The translations under genes and the position numbers were made by a program. A stretch of 50,050 bases of DNA from assembly GCA_023137125.1 (NCBI GenBank), contig JAGLPW010000150.1, positions 1-50,050 of the forward strand. The letters are read 5' to 3'. Source of the stretch: Candidatus Cloacimonadota bacterium. GTDB lineage: Bacteria > Cloacimonadota > Cloacimonadia > Cloacimonadales > TCS61. The notes beneath the pieces were generated by a model that ran no database searches, was not told the origin of the DNA, and worked only from the letters and a program-made list of their open reading frames with translations. Each line of letters opens with the position of its first letter. Within the stretch, counting starts at the first letter, position 1. Below, piece by piece: positions 24,394-33,362 of the stretch.

Positions 24394-25293
24394 TTAAAAC
24401 TCTTTAGCAATTCTACAGGCTAAAGCCACATTATTTTCTACAAGTCTTATATTTGTTTCCAATGATGAACCCTTTGTTATTTTCACAATTTCAGCCAGCA
24501 GAAAAGGTGTTAATCCTCTTCCTGTAACACTATTTCTTTTTGCTCTATCCAAAGCAATTTTAATGTGTTCATCTATCTCAGAAAATGGTATCTCATATTT
24601 TTTAGGAATTGGATTTCCCACTAATATTCCACTTTTGAAGCCAAGTTGCATATTTGTTTTATAAATATCAGCGATCTCTTTTTCAGAATCTATCCTGTCA
24701 ATGCGAATATTACTCTCAGCGGAATAAAAAGCCGGGAAGAAATCAGTTTGAAATCCATAAACAGGAACGCCAAAAGTTTCTAAAATTTCTAAAGTTTTTG
24801 AGAGATCTAAAATCGCCTTTGCACCGGCAGAAATAACAATAACCGGAGTCTGAGCAAATTCTTTTAGATCTGCAGAAATATCAAATGAATCTTCTGCTCC
24901 ACGATGAACACCTCCAACTCCGCCGGTTGCAAAAACTTTTATTCCTGCCAGATGTGCAGCTATCATTGTGGCAGCAACGGTTGTAGCACCAATTTTCTTA
25001 GAAGCTAATACACGGCTGAAATCCCTGCGTGAAACCTTAGCTACATCTTTACTGATTGCTAGTATCTCCAGTTCATCATCATTAAGCCCGATCTTTATTT
25101 TGCCATTCATCAAACAGATAGTAGCTGGAACAACCCCGGCATCCTTTGCAATTTTTTCCAAATCTTTTGCTACTTGGATATTCTGGGGATACGGCATTCC
25201 ATGCGAAATTATTGTAGATTCTAATGCAATAACTGGTTTATTATTTTCTAAAGCTTGTTTTACTTTTTTGCTTATTTCCAGGAATTTTATCAT
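24394..25293 (-). CDS. psuG: Pseudouridine-5'-phosphate glycosidase
   Basis: This 299-aa enzyme would split pseudouridine 5'-phosphate to uracil and ribose 5-phosphate. The family motifs are clear: ALESTIISHGMPYPQN (catalytic Glu region, 23-38), SRRDFSRVLASKKIGATTV, FATGGVGGVHRGAEDSFDIS and VISAGAKAILD (catalytic Lys region). Its ATG shares one base with the stop of the RlpA-like gene (TAATG), so translation is coupled. No psuK kinase is adjacent; pseudouridine phosphate may arise by a kinase elsewhere. Confidence 0.93.
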   Translation of the reverse strand: MIKFLEISKKVKQALENNKPVIALESTIISHGMPYPQNIQVAKDLEKIAKDAGVVPATICLMNGKIKIGLNDDELEILAISKDVAKVSRRDFSRVLASKKIGATTVAATMIAAHLAGIKVFATGGVGGVHRGAEDSFDISADLKEFAQTPVIVISAGAKAILDLSKTLEILETFGVPVYGFQTDFFPAFYSAESNIRIDRIDSEKEIADIYKTNMQLGFKSGILVGNPIPKKYEIPFSEIDEHIKIALDRAKRNSVTGRGLTPFLLAEIVKITKGSSLETNIRLVENNVALACRIAKEF

Positions 25294-25736
25294 TATTCTT
25301 CTAAAATCCTGATCTTCAATTTTTTAACACCATATGGTATCAATCCAATCTCTTGTGCTGCAGCTTGTGATAGGTCAAGATCTCTGCCCTTAATAAAAGG
25401 TCCCCGATCATTTACACGCACAATTACAGATTTCCCGTTATCTTCATTTGTAACTTCTAATTTAGTATTGAAGGGAAGTGTCTTATGAGCGCAGGTTAGC
25501 TTATTCATGTCAAATATCTCACCATTAGCGGTTTGACGTCCGTGGAATTTCTTTCCATAATAGGAACAAACAAAATAGAATTCATCACCTTTTTTAACCT
25601 TTGTTTCATATACTTCTGACTTCCCGTATCTTCGATTAAGATGATTTTTAGAAGCTCCTTTGGTTTTAAATTGTGCATTTGAACTGCATCCAAAAATTAT
25701 CGATATTAATAACGATATCCAGATGATTCTATTCAA
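25293..25736 (-). CDS. rlpA: RlpA-like double-psi beta-barrel lipoprotein
   Basis: This small lipoprotein has a signal ending in IFGC and a C-terminal RlpA/double-psi beta-barrel domain: SYYGKKFHGRQTANGEIFD, then CAHKTLPFNTKLEV and VRVNDRGPFIKGRDLDLS with the likely catalytic Asp. Family members are septal lytic transglycosylases acting on naked glycan strands. I set the start at a TTG (25736) five bases after GGAGG; the longer frame from 25748 would begin inside that ribosome-binding site. There is no SPOR domain, so septal targeting is uncertain. Confidence 0.85.
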   Translation of the reverse strand: MNRIIWISLLISIIFGCSSNAQFKTKGASKNHLNRRYGKSEVYETKVKKGDEFYFVCSYYGKKFHGRQTANGEIFDMNKLTCAHKTLPFNTKLEVTNEDNGKSVIVRVNDRGPFIKGRDLDLSQAAAQEIGLIPYGVKKLKIRILEE

Positions 25737-25860
25737 AATTTCCTCCAACTAACTTTCTATGCATCAAATAATGCAGTAATAAAGAATTTGTCTATCAATT
25801 TTTCCTGTTGACAGAAAAAGCTCTCCCTTCAAGTTTCATTTAAAAAAATAAGGATATTTA

Positions 25861-26985
25861 ATGAAAGAAACACTTGTAGATTATTTTATTTCACTCATCA
25901 AGATAGATAGTGAATCTAAAAATGAGAAAGCTGTGGCTTTAAAAATAGCGGAAGATCTACGTTACCTGGGAGCAAAAGTTACTTTTGATAATGCTCATGA
26001 AAAAACCGGTGGAAATATCGGAAACCTTTATGGTTACTTTAGTGGTAATATAGATAAAAAAACCATACTTTTCTGTGCGCACATGGATACAGTTGTTCCT
26101 GGAAACGGTATCAAGCCGCTGATCAAAGATGATAGGATTGTTTCCGATGGCTCAACAATTCTCGGTGCTGATGATAAATCGGGAATTGCTGAAATAATTT
26201 GGGCGATAAAGGAAATATTAGAATCTGGTGAAGATCATGCTCCAATAGAAGTACTGTTTACCATTTCGGAAGAGATCGGACTTCTGGGTGCAAAACTTTT
26301 TGATCTATCAAATATTAAATCTGAATTTGGATATGTTCTTGATTCGCATGAAATAGGCAACTTGGTTTCAGGAGCACCCGCTGCGAATAGAATGAAATAC
26401 ATAATTCACGGAAAAGAATCCCATGCCGGTGTAGCTCCGGAACTTGGAGTAAGTGCAATTCAAATAGCATCAGAAGCAATTTCCAAAATGACGTTAGGAA
26501 GAATTGATGAAGAAACAACGTGCAGCGTGGGAACCATTAAGGGTGGAACTGCAACCAATATTATTCCTAAAGAAGTAGTTTTAAAGGCTGAAGTAAGAAG
26601 TCACAACGAAGATAAATTACAAAAAATAACTAATCATATTACCCAAGTATTAATTAATACTGCAGCGAAATACAAACTTGGTGATTTCCAGGCTTCAGTT
26701 GAATCAGTGATCCAAAAGGAATACCCGGCTTTTGTTCTAAACAATGATAATCAATCGATGCTCCTTGCTAAAAAAGCTACCAGCAATTTGGGAATACCTT
26801 TTAAAAGTGAAATTGGCGGTGGTGGTAGTGACGCGAATATATTTAATTTCAATGGATTAGAAATGGCTGTTGTAGGTAGTGGAATGGCAAATGTTCATAC
26901 AGTGAATGAATATATAAAACTTGTTGATCTGGAAAATGGCACTAAATGGGTTAAAGAAATTATCAGAGAGTATTCAAAAGGATAG
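25861..26985 (+). CDS. M20-family metallopeptidase (peptidase T-like)
   Basis: This is a 374-aa cytoplasmic zinc peptidase of the M20/M25/M40 group. Metal and catalytic residues are visible in FCAHMDTVVPG, LGADDKSGIAEI, TISEEIGLLGAK, VLDSHEIG and the C-terminal NVHTVNEYI. The dimerisation lid is present (HAGVAPELGVSAIQIAS). It is closest to peptidase T-like proteins; tripeptidase or dipeptidase activity is likely but not provable from sequence. It is followed by a long imperfect inverted repeat before dapB. Confidence 0.88.
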   Translation: MKETLVDYFISLIKIDSESKNEKAVALKIAEDLRYLGAKVTFDNAHEKTGGNIGNLYGYFSGNIDKKTILFCAHMDTVVPGNGIKPLIKDDRIVSDGSTILGADDKSGIAEIIWAIKEILESGEDHAPIEVLFTISEEIGLLGAKLFDLSNIKSEFGYVLDSHEIGNLVSGAPAANRMKYIIHGKESHAGVAPELGVSAIQIASEAISKMTLGRIDEETTCSVGTIKGGTATNIIPKEVVLKAEVRSHNEDKLQKITNHITQVLINTAAKYKLGDFQASVESVIQKEYPAFVLNNDNQSMLLAKKATSNLGIPFKSEIGGGGSDANIFNFNGLEMAVVGSGMANVHTVNEYIKLVDLENGTKWVKEIIREYSKG

Positions 26986-26988
26986 AAG

Positions 26989-27081
26989 TGTTAACAGCGA
27001 ACAAAAACCAACAAGAATAAACAACGGAATTGATTTGTATTCTTTAGTTCGTGTTTGTTCGTTATAGTTAGTTGTTTAACA
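26989..27081. repeat. Imperfect long inverted repeat between pepT-like gene and dapB
   Basis: The ends read TGTTAACAGCGAAC on the left, with TTTAACA closing the right. The inner arms (26997-27021 and 27034-27062) pair imperfectly: GCGAACAAAAACCAAC against the complement of GTTCGTGTTTGTTCGT. The right arm has about 11 extra bases. It has no U-tract on either strand and codes for nothing. It may be a MITE-like or other extragenic palindromic element, or an mRNA-stabilising hairpin. Confidence 0.5.
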
Positions 27082-27103
27082 AAGTCGTAAAAAAGGATAA
27101 AAT

Positions 27104-27841
27104 ATGTTAAAAATTGCTTTAATCGGTTATGGTCAGATGGGTAAACTCATCGAGCAACTTGCTCTACAAAACAATTGTGAAATTGTAGCTATTATCGATC
27201 CGCTATTGGGTAATGAGATAACAGCTGTTACAGTTGCAGATGCTGATGTGTGCATTGAATTCTCAACACCTGATGCTGCCTTTGGCAATTTAACCAAATT
27301 AATTGAGTTGGGTAAGAACGTTGTTACAGGCACTACCGGCTGGTACGATGAACTCGATAAGATAAGATTGTTAGTAGAAAAGAAAAGTACAGGATTTATT
27401 TATGGTACAAATTTTTCTGTTGGAATGAACCTGTTCTTCTCGATAATTGAGAATGCTGCCAAACTGATGAACAGGGCCGAAGATTATGATCTTTTCGGAT
27501 TGGAAATGCATCATAATAAAAAGAAGGACAGCCCTTCCGGAACTGCAAAAGTTCTTTCTGATATCATTTTGAAAAATATTGATAGAAAAACAAAGAGCCA
27601 ATATGAAAAACTTGATAGACAAATTGAGAAAAATGAATTCCATTTTACCAGTGTTCGCAGTGGTGATATACCGGGAATGCACTCTATCAGCTTTGATTCG
27701 GAAACTGACACAATTGAGCTAAAACACACTGCACGTAACAGAAACGGACTTGCTCTGGGCGCAGTAAAAGCAGCAAAATGGATCAATAATAAAACCGGAT
27801 TTTATAATTTTACTGACAAATTAAACGATATAATAGGTTGA
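27104..27841 (+). CDS. dapB: 4-hydroxy-tetrahydrodipicolinate reductase
   Basis: This 245-aa NAD(P)H-dependent reductase acts in lysine and diaminopimelate synthesis. The nucleotide-binding loop is IGYGQMGKL (7-15), followed by the TGTTGW segment. The catalytic EMHHNKKKDSPSGTA has the conserved His pair and Lys. The C-terminal HTARNRNGLALGAVKAA is also typical. AAGGATAAAAT precedes the start. It is followed 6 bases later by dapF, so two steps of the same pathway are in one transcript. Confidence 0.95.
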   Translation: MLKIALIGYGQMGKLIEQLALQNNCEIVAIIDPLLGNEITAVTVADADVCIEFSTPDAAFGNLTKLIELGKNVVTGTTGWYDELDKIRLLVEKKSTGFIYGTNFSVGMNLFFSIIENAAKLMNRAEDYDLFGLEMHHNKKKDSPSGTAKVLSDIILKNIDRKTKSQYEKLDRQIEKNEFHFTSVRSGDIPGMHSISFDSETDTIELKHTARNRNGLALGAVKAAKWINNKTGFYNFTDKLNDIIG

Positions 27842-27847
27842 TATTAT

Positions 27848-28630
27848 ATGAAATTAGATTTCTTTAAAATGCACGCTCAAGGAAACGATTATATCTATTT
27901 CGACTTTATCGATAAACCTTTTCCTGATATTGTTCTTTCGAAACTGGCAATAAAGCTTTCAGAAAGAAATTATAGTATTGGCTCAGATGGGATCGTTCTA
28001 ATTCTAAATTCCAAAACTTGCGATGCAAAAATGAGAATGTTCAATGCAGACGGCTCAGAAGCGAAGATGTGCGGTTCTGCCCTACGTTGTGTTTCATATT
28101 TTCTTTCGCAGAGATCTGGTAAAGATGAAGTAACAGTAGAAACTCTTGTCGGCAATAAAACCGGATCGATCAAAGATAAGGTAGAAAGACTTGTAACAAC
28201 TGACCTTGGTGTTCCAGTATTTATTCAGGATGATAAAATTATTATAAATGACCTTGAAGGAAATTTGATCTCTGTTGGGAATCCGCATTTTGTTACTTTC
28301 ATGAAATCCCTTTCTGATAATATTGCCAAATATCAAGGACCAATAATTGATAACCCTGCCTTCTTCCCCGATGGGATCAATGTGGAATTCGTTAAGAAAA
28401 TAAGCAAAAATGAAATTGAAATAAAAGTTTGGGAACGTGGAAGTGGAGCAACTCTTGCCTGTGGAACCGGAGCTTGTGCTGCAAGCTTTTGTGGAATACA
28501 AAAGGGGCTTCTTTCATCTCCTGTAATTGTACAAATGCCTGGTGGAAGTGTAACTGTAGAACTAAAGAAAAGCAACATTTTCTTAACCGGGAAAGTGGAG
28601 TATGTGTTTGAGGGTAGTGTAGAAATATGA
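27848..28630 (+). CDS. dapF: Diaminopimelate epimerase
   Basis: This 260-aa enzyme interconverts LL- and meso-diaminopimelate for peptidoglycan and lysine. Both catalytic cysteines are visible, in AKMCGSALRC (first half) and LACGTGACAAS (second half). The N-terminal KMHAQGNDYIYFD is the family signature. It overlaps the next gene by 4 bases (ATGA) and follows dapB closely. Confidence 0.95.
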   Translation: MKLDFFKMHAQGNDYIYFDFIDKPFPDIVLSKLAIKLSERNYSIGSDGIVLILNSKTCDAKMRMFNADGSEAKMCGSALRCVSYFLSQRSGKDEVTVETLVGNKTGSIKDKVERLVTTDLGVPVFIQDDKIIINDLEGNLISVGNPHFVTFMKSLSDNIAKYQGPIIDNPAFFPDGINVEFVKKISKNEIEIKVWERGSGATLACGTGACAASFCGIQKGLLSSPVIVQMPGGSVTVELKKSNIFLTGKVEYVFEGSVEI

Positions 28631-28950
28631 AAAAATATTTATTCATTATTATCATAATGTTGTTGATCGTTTCCCTACAAGCGAAAAGTAAATGGATGGG
28701 GGAAGATAAAATTCTGCATTTTACGGGAAGTGCTTTTCTTACTTACTGGAATTATGGAATGAGTAAAGATATTCTAGGATATTCCTCCGAAAAAAGTGTT
28801 TATTTTGCAGTTTCGTTCACACTTGCTTTAGGAACGGCAAAAGAGTATAGTGATAAAAAATTAAAGAATACCGGTTTCAGCTGGTATGATTTGGCTTATG
28901 ATGCTGCCGGTGTAATTGCCGGACTCGTACTTTTAAATAATTTGAGGTAA
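28627..28950 (+). CDS. YfiM/DUF2279-like small membrane-associated protein
   Basis: This 107-aa protein has an N-terminal signal or membrane helix (1-19) and a body resembling YfiM/DUF2279 proteins: GEDKILHFTGSAFLTY, SFTLALGTAKEYSDKK and SWYDLAYDAAGVIAGLVL. It overlaps dapF by 4 bases and is followed 4 bases later by the RodZ-like gene. There is no lipobox cysteine, unlike the enterobacterial lipoprotein. Function unknown; the context suggests envelope work. Confidence 0.72.
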   Translation: MKKYLFIIIIMLLIVSLQAKSKWMGEDKILHFTGSAFLTYWNYGMSKDILGYSSEKSVYFAVSFTLALGTAKEYSDKKLKNTGFSWYDLAYDAAGVIAGLVLLNNLR

Positions 28951-28954
28951 AACT

Positions 28955-29599
28955 ATGGAAAATTCTGTAGAGAGCACTACTATTGGCGAATATTTATATT
29001 CGATAAGAGAAAACAAGAATCTAACACTTGAAAATATTGCTGAAATCACAAAAATTAATGTACGGCTTTTAAAAAAACTTGAAAGCAACCTCTTTGATGA
29101 TTTGGGCGGAATTGGCTATGCAAAAGCTATGATAATAACTTATGCTAAGGCTCTCGGAATAACTGAAGATCAAATTCATGAACTTCTACAAGATCAATTT
29201 AACACAACAATACAATATGTTCCCAAAAGCCACTCTACTCAACCCAGAAAGTTTTTGCTTCCCACAAAAATATTTTCTGTAATGTTGCTTATCATCGTTA
29301 TTGCACTTCTTTCATATTTTGTAATTAATTTATATAAAGACGGCGTTCTTACCTGGCCTCCATTTAAAAAAGCAGATGCAGGGATGCAGATAATACCCAA
29401 AGAGAAAACGGAAAAACCAACGGAAAAACCATTGGAAACTGAAAGTAAAAGAGTTGTTCCTGAAGTAGAAGAAGATGATGAAATGGTTTTGCTGGAACAG
29501 ATAGAAAAACCTGAAGTAAACGCAATTGATGATTCTACTGATTATCTTGATGAATTGCTATTCAAAGATAAGGAAAGCCCATTTAATTACGACGAATAA
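28955..29599 (+). CDS. RodZ-like helix-turn-helix membrane protein
   Basis: This 214-aa protein has an N-terminal Xre-type helix-turn-helix (about 10-80; ENIAEITKINVRLLKKLE and GIGYAKAMIITYAKALG). A basic linker, one membrane helix (about 104-127) and a proline/glutamate-rich acidic tail follow. This is the RodZ layout, in which the cytoplasmic helix-turn-helix binds MreB, but the C-terminal beta domain of full RodZ is missing. It lies in a tight operon with dapF upstream and the radical SAM gene 2 bases downstream. Confidence 0.8.
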   Translation: MENSVESTTIGEYLYSIRENKNLTLENIAEITKINVRLLKKLESNLFDDLGGIGYAKAMIITYAKALGITEDQIHELLQDQFNTTIQYVPKSHSTQPRKFLLPTKIFSVMLLIIVIALLSYFVINLYKDGVLTWPPFKKADAGMQIIPKEKTEKPTEKPLETESKRVVPEVEEDDEMVLLEQIEKPEVNAIDDSTDYLDELLFKDKESPFNYDE

Positions 29600-29601
29600 A
29601 A

Positions 29602-32040
29602 ATGAATAAAGTAAAATACGAACACCTCCTGGCGTCCGTTCTCAAACCCGCACGTTATATAAATAATGAATTAAACAGTTACGGGAAAACACCTACTAGA
29701 GATAGTGTGAATTTCTGTCTTGCCTTCCCCGATGTATATGAAATCGGCTTTTCACATCTTGGGATCAAAATCCTTTATACAATTCTCAATAATGAGAAAG
29801 ATGCTGTTGCAGATCGTGTTTATGCACCATGGCCGGATTTCGGGGAACTACTCTTAAAGGAAAATATTCATCTTTTTGGAATCGAAAGTTCAATTGCCTG
29901 TTCAGATTTCGATGTAATTGGTTTTACACTACAATCTGAGCTTACATTCACCAACATTCTATATATGCTAGAGCTGGCAAATATTCCACTTATGAATACA
30001 GATAGAAAAGAAGATGATCCGATAATATTGGGTGGTGGTCCTGCCGGAGCAAATCCAATGCCACTCTCAATTTTCTTTGATGCTATTCTTATTGGTGATG
30101 GAGAAGATGCTATACTGGAGATCAAGGAAGCATTAAAGGAAACAAAACAAAAAAAACGGGTAGAAAAACTTGCAGCACTTGCCAATATAAAAGGAGTTTA
30201 CGTTCCAACTTTGCACAAAGAGAAAATAATAAAGGCACGTAAATTCATGGATTTCAACAATCTTGATAAAACGCATAAAAATCAGCTCATCCCCTGGATC
30301 CAACCAACTCATTACCGTTACGTTGCCGAGATCATGCGGGGATGTTCAAAAGGTTGCAGATTCTGTTTTGCAGGCATGTTCTACCGTCCTGTTCGTGAAC
30401 GCAATCCAAAGGTTATTCTCGAACAATTGGTAAAAGAAATTGGAAATTACGGTTGGAGTGAAGCTGCGCTTACATCACTTTCTTCCAGTGACTATTCCTG
30501 TATAAAACCTCTGTTGCTGGATATTTACAATAATATAGACAAATCCAGTTTATCTCTGCCTTCAATGAGAGTAGACAGCATAGATGACGACCTCACAAAA
30601 TTGATGAGCGCCATGCGGCAAACCGGACTCACACTAGCACCGGAAGCAGGGAGCCAGAGATTACGAGATATAATTAATAAGAATATTACTGAAGATGATA
30701 TTTTTAAGAGTATTCAAATTGCATTAAATAATGGCTGGCAATTAGTAAAATTGTATTTTATGATCGGGCTTCCATTTGAGAATGATGATGATATTTTGGG
30801 AATTATTAAACTTATTGAAGACATTATTAAAATTTCTGGAAAAAAACTACAGATCAATGTTGCCATTTCACCTTTTGTACCCAAACCTTTCACACCATTT
30901 CAATGGGCAAAGATGGATGATAAAGAAACATTACTTTCCAAAATCTATAAGATCCGTAACGGACTGAAAAAATATAAATTTGTTAGAGTAAAATATCATG
31001 AAGTTGATAATTCTGTGTTGGAATGCATTATCGGACGCGGTGATAAAACTGTTGGAAAGCTGATTCTTAAAGCTTATGAATATGGTGCAAAATTTGATGG
31101 TTGGAACGAGCATTTCAATTATCGATATTGGCAAACTGTAATTGATGATCTTGGATTAGACATAACAAATTACACTGATGCAATAGAAACTGATGAGAAA
31201 CTCTCCTGGGATCAAATAGATATTGGCATAACAAAGAAATTCTTAGCAGAGGATTGGGAAAGAGCAAAAAAGGTGCAACTAACAGAAGATTGCCGCGATG
31301 GGACCTGCACATATTGTGGTATTTGCGATAAAGAAATTCAACCACAATATGTTCCACAAAAGAAAACACCAGCTTTTGAAATTGCAGTGGATGAACAATC
31401 TAATATCCCAAACATCCATTACCGTGTTTTCTTCAGTAAGCTAAACAGATTACGATTTGTCGCTCATCTTGATACAATGCGAATGATCCACAATATTTTG
31501 CGAGCTGTAGACTTGCCGGTTGTGTTTTCTCATGGCTACAATGTTCATCCCAAAGCTGCGCTGGGAGCGCCCTTACCACTTGGTGTACAGGGTGAGAATG
31601 AATATTTTGATTTTGTTCTGAAAGAAGAAACTTCAACCGAATTCATATTTGAACAATTTGATAAAGTTATGCCAAAACAACTTAAACTAAAGAAAGTGAT
31701 CCCAATAGAAAACAAACAAATGCGCGCTATGAATTATTATGAATTTGAAAAGATCTCAGTTATCCCACCTGATGGATATGCTAAAAATTTCCAACAAAAG
31801 ACGACTGAATTTAATGAAGTGGAAGAATGGCCATTTATCCGCATTCGCAAAGGTAAAGCAAAAACAGGTAACCTTAAAAGTATCATCTATGAAATAAGTT
31901 GGGATAATGTTGTACTTACAGTAATTAAGAAAACCGTTGGTGCCAGTATTTTCGATTGTTTACAACACATCTATGAAATTGAAAGAGATAACACAAACGA
32001 TTTTGAGATCATCCGTCGTGAATTGATACATAAAGTTTAA
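29602..32040 (+). CDS. TIGR03960-type radical SAM protein fused to a TIGR03936 domain
   Basis: This 812-aa protein has an N-terminal B12-binding-like region (about 1-200), then a radical SAM core with the [4Fe-4S] motif CSKGCRFC (about 249-256). A second Cys cluster, CRDGTCTYCGIC, lies near residue 570. The C-terminal TIGR03936 domain (about 605-812) carries RLRFVAHLDTMRM and SHGYNVHPKAALGAPLPLG. In many bacteria the two parts are adjacent and lie before RNase E/G; here they are one polypeptide. The reaction is unknown; RNA or ribosome-related modification has been suggested from neighbourhoods. Confidence 0.9.
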   Translation: MNKVKYEHLLASVLKPARYINNELNSYGKTPTRDSVNFCLAFPDVYEIGFSHLGIKILYTILNNEKDAVADRVYAPWPDFGELLLKENIHLFGIESSIACSDFDVIGFTLQSELTFTNILYMLELANIPLMNTDRKEDDPIILGGGPAGANPMPLSIFFDAILIGDGEDAILEIKEALKETKQKKRVEKLAALANIKGVYVPTLHKEKIIKARKFMDFNNLDKTHKNQLIPWIQPTHYRYVAEIMRGCSKGCRFCFAGMFYRPVRERNPKVILEQLVKEIGNYGWSEAALTSLSSSDYSCIKPLLLDIYNNIDKSSLSLPSMRVDSIDDDLTKLMSAMRQTGLTLAPEAGSQRLRDIINKNITEDDIFKSIQIALNNGWQLVKLYFMIGLPFENDDDILGIIKLIEDIIKISGKKLQINVAISPFVPKPFTPFQWAKMDDKETLLSKIYKIRNGLKKYKFVRVKYHEVDNSVLECIIGRGDKTVGKLILKAYEYGAKFDGWNEHFNYRYWQTVIDDLGLDITNYTDAIETDEKLSWDQIDIGITKKFLAEDWERAKKVQLTEDCRDGTCTYCGICDKEIQPQYVPQKKTPAFEIAVDEQSNIPNIHYRVFFSKLNRLRFVAHLDTMRMIHNILRAVDLPVVFSHGYNVHPKAALGAPLPLGVQGENEYFDFVLKEETSTEFIFEQFDKVMPKQLKLKKVIPIENKQMRAMNYYEFEKISVIPPDGYAKNFQQKTTEFNEVEEWPFIRIRKGKAKTGNLKSIIYEISWDNVVLTVIKKTVGASIFDCLQHIYEIERDNTNDFEIIRRELIHKV

Positions 32041-32052
32041 AAAAATAAATCT

Positions 32053-32081
32053 TTGACATTTTTTTGATAGAGTTAGAAATA
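32053..32081 (+). promoter_or_regulatory. Possible promoter of the TolB/CsgG-like gene
   Basis: A perfect -35 box TTGACA (32053-32058) is followed after 17 bases by GAAATA. The -10 match is weak. The site lies 22 bases before the start codon, which leaves room for the leader with GGAGGAAAA. Confidence 0.4.
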
Positions 32082-32103
32082 AGCGTATCTTTTTGGAGGA
32101 AAA

Positions 32104-33045
32104 ATGAAAAAAACACTAAGTATAATATTATTAGTTGTAATTATGAATTTAATTCTTGTTCAGGTTAGCAACCTATCAGCAGAGACAATTGCAGTTCTTC
32201 CCTTTTATTCTTTGGGAATTGAGGAGATTTCAATTCAAACTGCAGAAAGTATATTGAAAAATGAAATGCAAAAGTTGAGCTCTATGCAGATAATACCACG
32301 GGATAAAACTATTGCAGCACTTGCAGGAAAGCAATGTACAGAAACTATGTGTGCAGTTGAAATCGGTAAAGAACTTGAGACTGATCTTGTTCTTATTACC
32401 AATCTGAGTAAATTAGGTGATAAAATAATAATTCAGTACAACCTAATCGATGTAAATATAGGTCAATCCGCTCTTGTGGACAATACAACATCACTCACAA
32501 TAGAAGATCTTGAAGTTGTGATGAAACGTATTGCTATAAGTATCGTAAGTAAAAAGCCGTTGGAAGAAACAGCTGAAGTGGGTGTAATAATGGAAAATGA
32601 AGGAGATATCCCAAGACGGAGAAGTGCCCGTAGAACTTGGGGAGTATCTTTTGGTTACCTTTATCCCCAAAATGGTTACGAAAGTGTAAATGATAGATCT
32701 TTCACTATTGATTTCCGTTCGTCTTACGAAGTAAAAAATATAGCAGTTGGTTTACAACTTGCTTCTCGTTATGGCTTTGCATCTAACATATTTGCTTCCT
32801 ACCTATTTTCTAAGAATGATATTTGCCCATATGCCGGTGGTGCTTTGGGATTCCACTGGGTAGCTCATAATGAATCATTTTTGAATGGAACTATGCGTGG
32901 TGATGGTATAGAATTTATTGTAAATGCCGGTATCAGAGCATTTCGAACATATAATTTCCAGATACTCATAAATATTGATTACGCAATCACTTTTAATGAT
33001 TATGATGATCGAGCTTTAATATTTACGATTGGTTTATTAAAGTAG
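32104..33045 (+). CDS. Secreted TolB-N/CsgG-like protein with barrel-like C-terminus
   Basis: This 313-aa protein has a signal peptide (1-27). The N-terminal domain (about 28-150) is TolB-N/CsgG-like: IAVLPFYSLGIEE, then CTETMCAVEIGKELETDLVLITNLSKLGD. The pair of cysteines five residues apart recurs in this type of domain. After a basic linker (RRRSARR) the C-terminal part (about 175-313) alternates like an outer-membrane beta-barrel. GGAGGAAAA precedes the start. The role is unknown; location at the outer membrane is inferred. Confidence 0.7.
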   Translation: MKKTLSIILLVVIMNLILVQVSNLSAETIAVLPFYSLGIEEISIQTAESILKNEMQKLSSMQIIPRDKTIAALAGKQCTETMCAVEIGKELETDLVLITNLSKLGDKIIIQYNLIDVNIGQSALVDNTTSLTIEDLEVVMKRIAISIVSKKPLEETAEVGVIMENEGDIPRRRSARRTWGVSFGYLYPQNGYESVNDRSFTIDFRSSYEVKNIAVGLQLASRYGFASNIFASYLFSKNDICPYAGGALGFHWVAHNESFLNGTMRGDGIEFIVNAGIRAFRTYNFQILINIDYAITFNDYDDRALIFTIGLLK

Positions 33046-33362
33046 AAAGTGGATTTACATTTTTAACTGGAATAATATAGATTTTGTTTTTGTTCTGAAT
33101 TATAAACTTAATAATACTTACATTGTGCGTAAAATTGGGAATAAAAAGAGATTATTTCATCAAATTCGGTTTTGCATTTGTCACATATCTCGAAAATGAA
33201 AAAGAATATTAAAGAAGTTGAAATAGAGTTATTGCGAACCAAAAAGTTGGAGTTATTGCGAACTTTTATAATAACTATAGGTTAGTTATGCGAACTTTTA
33301 GGTAGTTCGTAGCATACATATGTTATAGGAAATTTTAAATAAAAAAAAGGAGATTAACTAAG
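33046..33362. other. 317-base intergenic stretch with short direct repeats
   Basis: No gene is evident. It holds two copies of GAGTTATTGCGAAC (33226-33239 and 33250-33263) and a degenerate third (TAGTTATGCGAACTTTTA, 33283-33300). A hairpin-forming segment follows (33287-33317, TATGCGAAC against GTTCGTAGCATA). TATAAT at 33267-33272 could be a -10 box with only a weak -35 (AAGTTG) 17 bases upstream. A 29-codon frame (33196-33285) spans the repeats but has no ribosome-binding site. Confidence 0.5.

Noticed and set aside
26986-27103. Possible lysine riboswitch before dapB
   Set aside because: The structure is one long imperfect palindrome, without the conserved lysine-aptamer junction; described as an inverted repeat instead.
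33196-33285. 29-codon frame over the GTTATTGCGAAC repeats
   Set aside because: No ribosome-binding site; its internal repeat is explained by the DNA repeat itself.
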